A DNA stretch of 20,694 nucleotides from a virus. This document shows, in pieces, positions 13,849 to 19,996 of the stretch. The stretch spans positions 1-20,694 of the IMG/VR virus record IMGVR_UViG_3300023172_000251; one strand, given 5' to 3'. Under the pieces are notes generated by a model, which saw only the letters and a list, made by a program, of their open reading frames with translations, did not search any database and was not told the origin of the DNA. Position 1 is the stretch's first letter. The number at the start of each line of letters is the position of its first letter. The translations under genes and the position numbers were made by a program.

Positions 13849-13877
13849 TTGACAGAAAATTTATATACGATTATAAT
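13849..13877 (+). promoter_or_regulatory. Perfect sigma70 consensus promoter, rightward
   Basis: TTGACA at 13849-13854, a 17-base spacer and TATAAT at 13872-13877 match the bacterial housekeeping consensus exactly. Transcription should begin near 13884, 17 bases before the halogenase-like start codon. Its -10 overlaps that of the leftward promoter. Confidence 0.85.
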
Positions 13878-13898
13878 ATTATTTTAAAGCATTGTCAA
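13870..13898 (-). promoter_or_regulatory. Perfect sigma70 consensus promoter, leftward
   Basis: On the minus strand TTGACA (13898-13893), a 17-base spacer and TATAAT (13875-13870) match the consensus exactly. Transcription should begin near 13863, about 20 bases before the oxygenase start codon at 13842. It shares the palindrome ATTATAAT (13870-13877) with the rightward promoter. Confidence 0.85.
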
Positions 13899-13900
13899 TA

Positions 13901-15139
13901 ATGAAAGTATCAATCGTTGGAAAGGGCACATCTGCAATTATCACGGCACTTAAATGTATTTCCCATGGAATTGATGTTGAGATTTATTATGATCCAAATA
14001 TACCTTATGTGAGTGTTGGTGAAACGACAACACCAGTTGTTGCAGAGCTTTTGAGAAATGTCACTGGAGTCAGTATTTCTGAACTATATCAAAAAGGCAT
14101 TGCATCAATTAAGACTGGAATTAAGTTTATTGATTGGGGTAAAAGTGAGGTATTTTATCACAATTTTGAGAATGCAATGTCAATGCAGTTTGAGACAGAT
14201 AAACTAAACCCTTTCGTTCATAATTTATTAGAAGAAAAAGGATTGGTTACTTATATTCCAGAAAATGTAGGTGAGTATAAAATTCTTGACAATCAAGTAA
14301 TTATTAATGGCAGATATTCTGATTTTGTAATTTTTTGCACAGGGTTTTCTGATCAAGATGAATATCTTCCACCATATGTAAATTCTGTCAATTCTGGCAT
14401 ACTTTTTGTAAAGGATGGTGTTGATGGAGATGAAACTTATTCCATTCACAAATCTACAGAAGATGGGTGGCAATTTGGATTACCATTTCCAAAGTTTAAA
14501 ATGACAAAATGTGGATATCTATATGATTCTAATATTTCAAATCCAAAAGAAGTTGAAGAAAAAGTTAGGAATTTTGAAAACTGTAAAGTAGTTAATCATA
14601 TTCATTGGAAACAAAAATATGCAAAAAATTTATTGCAAAACAAATATTGTGCATATAATGGAAATCGATTATTTTTCTTTGAACCATTGCAAGCTTTAAG
14701 TCTCCATTATTATGAAATATTTGCTGAAATTATTTGTGCCTTTTTGAAATTTAAGGATATTAGTTATTTTTATGCTGCGAATTATCAATATCATCATAAT
14801 ATGTGGCAACAGCAATTAACTCTTGCACATCATTATCAATATGGTTCTAAATTTGATACAAGTTTTTGGAAACAAATTGTAGATCAATCTAAATCTTTTA
14901 TTGATAAAACTCCCATTCGTTCTAAGGATATTCTGTTAGATAATATGATTGCGGATTATGTCATTAAAACCTCAGGTTACTCTACTATCGGACCAATGCA
15001 AAAGCATGATTGTAAACAACTTTATTGCGGATTTAGTGGGGAAAGTTATGAAGACATTTATGCGGAATATACAGATAAATTAAAAGACTTCAATAATACA
15101 GTTTGGACCAATGAACCTTATGACAATTTTTATGAATAA
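13901..15139 (+). CDS. Flavin-dependent (tryptophan) halogenase-like enzyme
   Basis: A 412-residue protein from the ATG at 13901; an in-frame TTG at 13892 is less likely. The N-terminus VSIVGKGTSAIITAL is a Rossmann FAD site (GxGxxA rather than GxGxxG). VGETTTPVVAELL and SIKTGIKFIDW match flavin halogenases, the latter holding K71 at the place of the catalytic lysine. GWQFGLP (190-195 region) corresponds to the WxWxIP motif as WxFxLP, and GYLYDS follows it as usual. FFEPLQALSLHYY sits where bacterial enzymes have EPLEST, so the catalytic-region Glu is Gln (Q264). It is shorter than the usual ~500 residues. Cyanophage flavin halogenases are known, including one reported to iodinate substrates. 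Halogenation here is plausible but unproven because of the altered motif. It probably leads an operon with the next two genes. Confidence 0.82.
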   Translation: MKVSIVGKGTSAIITALKCISHGIDVEIYYDPNIPYVSVGETTTPVVAELLRNVTGVSISELYQKGIASIKTGIKFIDWGKSEVFYHNFENAMSMQFETDKLNPFVHNLLEEKGLVTYIPENVGEYKILDNQVIINGRYSDFVIFCTGFSDQDEYLPPYVNSVNSGILFVKDGVDGDETYSIHKSTEDGWQFGLPFPKFKMTKCGYLYDSNISNPKEVEEKVRNFENCKVVNHIHWKQKYAKNLLQNKYCAYNGNRLFFFEPLQALSLHYYEIFAEIICAFLKFKDISYFYAANYQYHHNMWQQQLTLAHHYQYGSKFDTSFWKQIVDQSKSFIDKTPIRSKDILLDNMIADYVIKTSGYSTIGPMQKHDCKQLYCGFSGESYEDIYAEYTDKLKDFNNTVWTNEPYDNFYE

Positions 15140-15650
15140 TTTTACTTATCATTATAAAGATAATTTTTTAAATAATATTGATGACATAAGATCTATTGCA
15201 TTAAATTGCAACTACAACAAATCTGATTTGAATACTGGGTGGAAAGGATTTAGATCAAATTTAATAGAAGCAAATTTAATTAAAGATCCTATTCTAGATG
15301 AGATTTGTGAGTTTTTAAATCTAGAAAAAAATAATTACACTTTATCTTGTTTTTTTCATTATTCTTTGGAAGAAACTAAGTACGAATGCTTTCCATCCTT
15401 TAATCAGTATAAATGGCATGTTGATGGGTGTGATGTTGCGGGGGTTATTTATTTACAACCATTTCCTATGAATAATTGTGGAACTTCTATAATCAATAAA
15501 AAAGGAGAAAAACTTGAAATAGATAATGTCTATAATAGGATTTTGTATTATGATGCAAATCTATTACATGCTCCAAATAATTTATTTGGTAAAGATATTG
15601 ATAATTCGAGAATGACTATTAGTTTTTTTATGACACATATATCAAATTAA
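15132..15650 (+). CDS. 2OG-Fe(II) oxygenase-like protein (DUF6445-like)
   Basis: A 172-residue protein from the ATG at 15132, which overlaps the halogenase-like stop by 8 bases; in-frame ATGs at 15111 and 15120 are alternatives. Iron-binding signatures are WHVDG (H96-x-D98), a distal His in DANLLHAPNNLFG (H146) and R160 in NSRMTISFFM, which would bind 2-oxoglutarate. The order and spacing match small 2OG oxygenases, and the WHVDG...CGTSI... LLHAP pattern resembles the DUF6445 family, which I recall being found next to flavin halogenases in marine bacteria. The tight overlap suggests that it acts in the same pathway as the halogenase-like enzyme, perhaps on the same substrate. It is not close in sequence to the oxygenases at 13234 or 19491. 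Confidence 0.7.
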   Translation: MNNFTYHYKDNFLNNIDDIRSIALNCNYNKSDLNTGWKGFRSNLIEANLIKDPILDEICEFLNLEKNNYTLSCFFHYSLEETKYECFPSFNQYKWHVDGCDVAGVIYLQPFPMNNCGTSIINKKGEKLEIDNVYNRILYYDANLLHAPNNLFGKDIDNSRMTISFFMTHISN

Positions 15651-15661
15651 AAAGGATTCTA

Positions 15662-16438
15662 ATGACACTTTCATTTGATTATTGGTATGTCTTCCCTATT
15701 GCAATAATTGTCGCAACATTGTGCAATGCATCTGGATTTTCTGGAAGTGTATTATTCCAACCATTTTTTAATTTTGTTCTTGGTATACCTATTGCACAAT
15801 CCGTAGCAACTGGTATTGCAACAGAAAGTATCGGAATGACTAGTGGTGCAGTATCTTATTGGAGAATGGGAAATAAAATTGATATTAAAGCAGTCAAAAA
15901 AGTATTCCCATTTGTTTATATTGGAATTATTACTGGAGTTTTCCTATTTGTTTTTCTACCAAAACTTTGGTTAAGGTTTGTAGTTGGTTGTAGTATATTT
16001 TCTATTGCAAGTTATCAGCTTTATTTTGCATATCTTGGAAAGTTTGGTGTCAATGATAAAGCAGATTTAAATATTCTTGGAAGTCGTAAATCGCGCATCA
16101 AACAATTTTTTGCTGGTGTTTCCTCTGCTTCTACTGGCACCGGCATAGCGGAAATTCATCAGCCAATGTTTGAGCATGATGCAGGTCTTTCTACTAAGAA
16201 ATCAAATGCATCTGCTATTCTTATCGAAGCACTTGGAAATTGGTTTATTACTCTACTGAATATTAAATTGGGAAATATTGACTATGAAATTCTCATCTTC
16301 AGTGCAAGTGGTGTTTTGATTGGTGGTCAAATTGGTCCATTGATTTCTAATCACATTTCCGATAGAGTTTTGAAGGTAATATTTGGAATTTCTGTCTGTA
16401 TAATTGGAGTAATTTATATTATAACTTCACTGTATTGA
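15662..16438 (+). CDS. TauE/SafE (TSUP) family permease
   Basis: A 258-residue, strongly hydrophobic protein with about seven to eight membrane spans, the usual size of this family. Recognisable features are the N-terminal CNASGFSGSVLFQPFF and GIPIAQSVATGIATESIGMTSGAVSYW re-entrant/helix region, then a second half-repeat starting FFAGVSSASTGTGIAEIHQPMF. Family members move small anions such as sulfite, sulfoacetate or related organosulfur compounds across the inner membrane; the substrate here is unknown. It has a good AAGGA site shortly before the ATG and follows the oxygenase with an 11-base gap, so it probably belongs to the sigma70-driven operon starting at 13901. A transporter in a phage tail region is unusual and marks this segment as accessory metabolic cargo. 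Confidence 0.85.
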   Translation: MTLSFDYWYVFPIAIIVATLCNASGFSGSVLFQPFFNFVLGIPIAQSVATGIATESIGMTSGAVSYWRMGNKIDIKAVKKVFPFVYIGIITGVFLFVFLPKLWLRFVVGCSIFSIASYQLYFAYLGKFGVNDKADLNILGSRKSRIKQFFAGVSSASTGTGIAEIHQPMFEHDAGLSTKKSNASAILIEALGNWFITLLNIKLGNIDYEILIFSASGVLIGGQIGPLISNHISDRVLKVIFGISVCIIGVIYIITSLY

Positions 16439-16482
16439 TACTGTAAATTGGTTCATCGCAAAGTATTTACTTTTTTATTTCT

Positions 16483-16490
16483 TATAAATA
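16483..16490 (+). promoter_or_regulatory. T4-type late promoter TATAAATA
   Basis: Exact consensus match 17 bases before the gene at 16507, in the 68-base gap that separates the accessory cassette from the second structural module. It should restart late transcription there. Confidence 0.65.
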
Positions 16491-16506
16491 ATTAAAAAGC
16501 GGTAAA

Positions 16507-16992
16507 ATGACAAGAGCCAGAGAAATATCTAGATTGTTTTCTCCGGGAGTTCCAGATATTAATGTTGGTATAGTAACTGCTACTAAACTTCATGTTGGTT
16601 CTGGTGTATCAATTACTAGTGGAATCATCACAGCAACAACAGGAATTGTTACTTACTATGGTGATGGCCAATACCTTCAGAATATTGTAAGTGGTGTTGG
16701 TATTGCAACAGAGGGTGGAACAGTTGGGACTGGTGCAACTTTATTAGACTTTAGAGGAGCAGGAATTTCTACAGTCACTGTTTCTTCTGGTATTGCAACA
16801 ATTAATGTAACTGGAGGAGGTGGATCTATAGGAACCACTGGAATTACAACACAAACATTCTTCTCTAATCCAAATATTATTAGTGAAGCATATGTTTTAG
16901 ATAATCCAAATCATAATTATGGAATGTTTGGTCCAGTTTCTGTTGGTGCTACCATCACTGTTGGTGTTGGAAATACCTTCGTAATCGTATAA
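16507..16992 (+). CDS. Mosaic small fibre protein
   Basis: A 161-residue protein. Residues 1-50 (MTRAREISRLFSPGV, then VGIVTATKLHVGSGV) are of the type found at the start of cyanophage fibre proteins. Residues 60-110 contain the module GTVGTGATLLDFRGAG ... INVTGGGG, related to TTLNFxGAGNTF units in the giant fibre and in the 84-residue protein at 8533. The C-terminal 50 residues (TTQTFFSNPNIISEAYVL ... GPVSVGATITVGVGNTFVIV) form a likely beta-rich tip. It stands directly behind a perfect late promoter and heads a run of small virion genes. It is probably a short fibre or fibre-attached subunit. Confidence 0.68.
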   Translation: MTRAREISRLFSPGVPDINVGIVTATKLHVGSGVSITSGIITATTGIVTYYGDGQYLQNIVSGVGIATEGGTVGTGATLLDFRGAGISTVTVSSGIATINVTGGGGSIGTTGITTQTFFSNPNIISEAYVLDNPNHNYGMFGPVSVGATITVGVGNTFVIV

Positions 16993-17004
16993 GGAGTTTA
17001 GAAA

Positions 17005-17238
17005 ATGTCTTCTTTAAGAGTTAATAAGATAGTAAACTACAATGATGATGGTCCAGTTGAATTTACAAAAGGTGTTTCTGTTCCTTCTGGTCAGCAAATT
17101 GATGGAACATTAGTCATTAATACTGTTGGTGTAGTTACTGCCACATCTTTTAGTGGTGTTGGTGCTGGAATAACAACATTTGGAGTTGCAAATGAAGTTT
17201 CTACCAGTAAAGCTATAGCATACACAATAATAGGATAA
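17005..17238 (+). CDS. Small tandem fibre-module protein 1
   Basis: A 77-residue protein, the first of three adjacent paralogues. All share the order: N-terminal strand (LRVNKIVNYNDDGPVEF), the signature VPSGQ, a GxVxxxGVVTATSF segment, a Gly-rich turn and a C-terminal KAIAYTII strand. The same VTAxxFxGxG pattern occurs in the giant fibre and in the gene at 16507. An AAGGAG site precedes the start. It is probably a virion fibre subunit; the exact location is unknown. Confidence 0.65.
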   Translation: MSSLRVNKIVNYNDDGPVEFTKGVSVPSGQQIDGTLVINTVGVVTATSFSGVGAGITTFGVANEVSTSKAIAYTIIG

Positions 17239-17242
17239 AAAA

Positions 17243-17476
17243 ATGACAATAAACTCTAAACTTCAAGTTGATAGTATAGAAGCATTTGATCCTGCTGGAC
17301 CTGTTGTAGTTTCTTACGGAGCTTCTGTTCCTTCTGGGCAAACATTCACTGCACAAGGTAATGTAAATATAAGTGGAATTGTTACAGCATCAAATTTTTC
17401 TGGTGATGGTAGTGGATTGTCCGGATTAAATATTGCAACTTCATCAAAAGCAATTGCATACACTCTTATAACTTAA
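17243..17476 (+). CDS. Small tandem fibre-module protein 2
   Basis: A 77-residue paralogue of its neighbours, with SVPSGQTFTAQGNVNISGIV, TASNFSGDGSGLSGLNIAT and SKAIAYTLIT. It follows the first copy after 4 bases and has an A-run instead of a Shine-Dalgarno. It is closer to copy 3 than to copy 1 in its middle section (GNVNxxGxxTASNFxGxGSxLSGxNI). Confidence 0.65.
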   Translation: MTINSKLQVDSIEAFDPAGPVVVSYGASVPSGQTFTAQGNVNISGIVTASNFSGDGSGLSGLNIATSSKAIAYTLIT

Positions 17477-17477
17477 A

Positions 17478-17723
17478 ATGGCAAAAATAAAAGTAAATTC
17501 TATTGTTAATCAGAATGATGATGGGGCACCTGAATTAACCAGAGGTGCCACAGTTCCTTCTGGGCAAAGTTTTGACGTTGAGGGAAATGTTAATGTTGTT
17601 GGTGTAATAACAGCATCTAATTTTGTAGGAAATGGTTCTGAATTAAGTGGAATAAATATATCCACACAAGGTAAAGCAATTGCTTTTAAAAGAATTCTTG
17701 GATTTGATGAATATAGATCATAA
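17478..17723 (+). CDS. Small tandem fibre-module protein 3
   Basis: An 81-residue paralogue. Its N-terminus (KVNSIVNQNDDGAPELTRGA) resembles copy 1, while its middle (GNVNVVGVITASNFVGNGSE) resembles copy 2, and it ends with a different, charged tail, ILGFDEYRS. It starts one base after the preceding stop. The mixed similarity fits shuffling between copies. Confidence 0.65.
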   Translation: MAKIKVNSIVNQNDDGAPELTRGATVPSGQSFDVEGNVNVVGVITASNFVGNGSELSGINISTQGKAIAFKRILGFDEYRS

Positions 17724-17728
17724 AATAC

Positions 17729-17736
17729 TATAAATA
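17729..17736 (+). promoter_or_regulatory. T4-type late promoter TATAAATA
   Basis: Exact consensus match 22 bases before the gene at 17759. A strong AAAGGAGAG ribosome site follows at 17741-17749. Confidence 0.6.
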
Positions 17737-17758
17737 TAAAAAAGGAGAGAATTAAAAA

Positions 17759-18136
17759 ATGGCAGCCCCAAACATTGTAAATGTAACCACGATTATAGGT
17801 AAAACTAGTTATTTGAATTTAGGAGACACTAATGACACCGTTCTCGTTAGTAATGCAGCTTCAAGTGGAAAGGTATATAAAATTAATTCAATTATTGTTT
17901 CTAATGATGATGGCGTAGATACTGCTAATATTACAGTTGCACTTCATAATGCAGCAGCGGGTGGTGGATCTGGATTCAAACTTGCACATACAATTGATGT
18001 TGTTGCAGATTCAACACTTGTAGTTTTAGATAAAGCATCATCAATCTATTTGGAAGAAGATCATTCTATTGTTGTTACCGCATCTGCAGCATCAGATTTG
18101 GATGTTATATGTTCTTATGAAGAAATTTCTGCTTGA
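17759..18136 (+). CDS. Small virion protein, paralogue of the gene at 8795
   Basis: A 125-residue all-beta protein that aligns end to end with the product of 8795-9169 (MAAPNIVNVTTI, LVSNAASSGKVYKINSIIVSNDDG, IYLEEDHSIVVTASAASDL, CSYEEI). It has its own late promoter and a strong GGAG site, unlike its paralogue. It sits ahead of the second chaperone-like gene, the same relative order as in the first adhesin module apart from the missing LamG genes, and is probably a connector-type subunit. Confidence 0.68.
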   Translation: MAAPNIVNVTTIIGKTSYLNLGDTNDTVLVSNAASSGKVYKINSIIVSNDDGVDTANITVALHNAAAGGGSGFKLAHTIDVVADSTLVVLDKASSIYLEEDHSIVVTASAASDLDVICSYEEISA

Positions 18137-18154
18137 TACGGAGAGTAATTACCA

Positions 18155-18718
18155 ATGGCAAATCCAACAGCACTATACTCTTATCAGGGGCAAGCACCAG
18201 CACCACTTCCAAAAAAAATTCTTTTAAGTGACGGTAGAAAAAGAACAGACATAAATTCTTTTACTGACGAAGAATTATTAAAATCTGGATATAGTGGACC
18301 TTACGAAGTCCCGAATTATGATCAAGAATATCAAAGAATTTTATGGAATTCAGAAACTCTCTCATTTGTTGTAGAAGATATTTCTGATGAAGAACTTTGG
18401 GATAAAGTTCGCAAAGAAAGAGACAATCTTCTTTCAAAATCTGATTGGACAATGTTTATAGATTCTTCAGAGACTTTAAATTATCGTGAGTGGGAGATGT
18501 ATCGTCAAAGGCTTAGAGACCTAACAAACCTTTATGATAGTCCAAAGAATGTAGTTTTTCCTGAAAGTCCAGAAGGAAAATCCGATGAAGATTTTGAACA
18601 ACCTAGAGTTTATGAAGACAGAATTATTCGTAGAGTTCGTGCTTTAGAAGAAGAAATCAAAATACTTAATGCAAAAGTATTTTCAGAATCTGTAGGTATT
18701 GCTTCAACGGATGGGTAA
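18155..18718 (+). CDS. Tail-assembly chaperone-like protein with coiled-coil tail
   Basis: A 187-residue paralogue of the product of 12787-13230. Shared features are LPKKILLSDGRK, GYSGPYEVPNYD, ELWDKVRKERDNLLSKSDW and MYRQRLRDLTNLYDSP, the last two being hallmarks of the Phage_tail_APC family. It carries about 45 extra residues at the end, including a predicted coiled coil (RIIRRVRALEEEIKILNAKV) that the first copy lacks. A GGAGAG site precedes the ATG. It is followed after 3 bases by the Cys-rich adhesin, so it may be the dedicated assembly factor of that protein. Confidence 0.72.
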   Translation: MANPTALYSYQGQAPAPLPKKILLSDGRKRTDINSFTDEELLKSGYSGPYEVPNYDQEYQRILWNSETLSFVVEDISDEELWDKVRKERDNLLSKSDWTMFIDSSETLNYREWEMYRQRLRDLTNLYDSPKNVVFPESPEGKSDEDFEQPRVYEDRIIRRVRALEEEIKILNAKVFSESVGIASTDG

Positions 18719-18721
18719 CTT

Positions 18722-19462
18722 ATGGCACCTTTTAGACCCACAAATATTAATAAAAGAGCATACCCAGGAAATGCAAGTGTAGTTGGACCAACTATAGAAG
18801 CATCATTAGGAATTAGTACAACAACTTGTTGTAGTTCTACCAATGTGTGTGATGCTTGTACTGGTCCTAATAATATTTTAGGATGTAGATATACTTATTG
18901 TTATTGCCCTTGTTGTAATGTTTGTTGTTCTTGTGATTGTACAGTATGCACACAAACTGTTCCTGGTGGAATGTGGAAGTCTTCAGAGCAATATACCGCA
19001 TCTGTTGCTGGTGCATGGGGAAATAGTTCAACGTCCTCAAATACTGCACCAGTTTGCTTATGTTGTACTAATGTTGGTGCAACTTCACTTAGTTCTGCTT
19101 GTTCAGATTGTGGTGGATTTTTTATAAGATGTGGACCATCAACTGCAAAATGGTTTATAGCACCATCTTGTACTGAATTGTGTAGGGTTTGGACTTCTAG
19201 AAATGATGCAGTTACATGTGCAAATTCTGCAGTAGGTTCTTGTGGTTGGTTTATTCATTCAATTACACAATGGAGTGATACTTTATATCCTGGTGGAGCA
19301 TATTGGGATTCTAAACAATCTGGTATAAGTCAATGGTATTGGAGTGATACTGAATCTAACGGAACCTACGCTTCCCTTGCCTGCTTCTTTAATGGTAGGC
19401 CTTCAATCGGGACAAAGTCGTCCTCGCACTGGGTCCGAGCTACAAGATGTGTTCCATCTTAA
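18722..19462 (+). CDS. Cys-rich adhesin with C-type-lectin/DUF1566-like end
   Basis: A 246-residue protein with 26 cysteines, 14 of them in residues 36-76 (for example CYCPCCNVCCSCDC). The C-terminal part has the signature of the DUF1566/C-type-lectin-like fold: KWFIAPSCTELCRVW (pattern WFxPSxxEL), then AYWDSKQS, QWYWSDTES and SHWVRATRC. The same fold forms variable receptor-binding tips in phages such as the Mtd protein of BPP-1. The final ~30 codons are GC-rich and use C-ending codons, unlike the rest of the gene. Disulphides or a metal cluster may stiffen the N-terminal region outside the cell; this is inference. It follows the chaperone-like gene by 3 bases and likely is a fibre-tip adhesin. 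Confidence 0.7.
   Translation: MAPFRPTNINKRAYPGNASVVGPTIEASLGISTTTCCSSTNVCDACTGPNNILGCRYTYCYCPCCNVCCSCDCTVCTQTVPGGMWKSSEQYTASVAGAWGNSSTSSNTAPVCLCCTNVGATSLSSACSDCGGFFIRCGPSTAKWFIAPSCTELCRVWTSRNDAVTCANSAVGSCGWFIHSITQWSDTLYPGGAYWDSKQSGISQWYWSDTESNGTYASLACFFNGRPSIGTKSSSHWVRATRCVPS
19358..19450 (+). other. Candidate hypervariable segment of the adhesin
   Basis: Codons 213-243 of the Cys-rich adhesin. Bases 19361-19440 are 45/80 G+C (56%) and only 14/80 A, while the 80 bases before are 29/80 G+C (36%). Codons end mostly in C (ACC, TAC, TCC, GCC, TGC, TTC, ATC, CAC, GTC), whereas T- and A-ending codons dominate elsewhere. It lies exactly where C-type-lectin-fold proteins carry variable surface residues, just before WVRATR. 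This is what a variable repeat of a diversity-generating retroelement looks like, but no template repeat or reverse transcriptase is present here. Confidence 0.4.
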
Positions 19463-19490
19463 ATAACAAATTGAACATTATTGATTTTGA

Positions 19491-19991
19491 ATGTCTTCTA
19501 TTAATTTTTTTAAAGCAAAAAATAAACACGAATATAATCAAAAATTTTTGACAAAAGTTCCTTCTTGGGAGCAAATAATTTACAATATAGATTTAAATGT
19601 AAAGAAAAAAAACAAAATAATAAATAGAGATTATTATGGAATAGAAATTTTTAATATATTTGATATAGAAGAAGTAGATAAAATTATTGGTTGGATTAAA
19701 AAAAATAATCCAAACCATTTATATTCAGCACATGCTTATGTAAGTCTGTCAGAAAAAAGTCATACACTAGGAAAACATTTTGATAGTTCTGATGTATGGT
19801 TTTGGCAGTGCATAGGAAAAACTAAATGGCATGTATATGAAAACAACAAAAATTATTCTTATATAATGAGTCCTGGCGATTTTATATATGTTCCAAAGAA
19901 TATTTTTCATGAGGTAATTCCATTAACACCAAGGGTTGGAATTTCTTTTGGAATAGATTATAATGATTCTATACTTAAATACAGTTATTGA
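19491..19991 (+). CDS. Cupin/JmjC-like Fe(II) oxygenase
   Basis: A 166-residue protein with the iron-site pattern of JmjC/cupin-type 2-oxoglutarate oxygenases: GKHFDSSDVWFWQCIG gives H96-x-D98, followed by KTKWHVYEN, SPGDFIYVPKNIFHEV with distal H140, and R148 in a strand after it. The PGDxxYVPxxxxH block is typical of cupin-like hydroxylases that act on proteins or small molecules. It is unrelated in detail to the oxygenases at 13234 and 15132. No clear Shine-Dalgarno precedes the ATG, and no promoter is evident in the 28-base gap. It is followed after 5 bases by a carbamoyltransferase gene, which suggests a joint modification pathway. Confidence 0.72.
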   Translation: MSSINFFKAKNKHEYNQKFLTKVPSWEQIIYNIDLNVKKKNKIINRDYYGIEIFNIFDIEEVDKIIGWIKKNNPNHLYSAHAYVSLSEKSHTLGKHFDSSDVWFWQCIGKTKWHVYENNKNYSYIMSPGDFIYVPKNIFHEVIPLTPRVGISFGIDYNDSILKYSY

Positions 19992-19996
19992 ATAAC

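Noticed and set aside
13858-13865. Minus-strand TATAAATT as a late promoter for the oxygenase
   Set aside because: It is a 7/8 match but would start RNA almost at the start codon, and the perfect sigma70 promoter is a better explanation.
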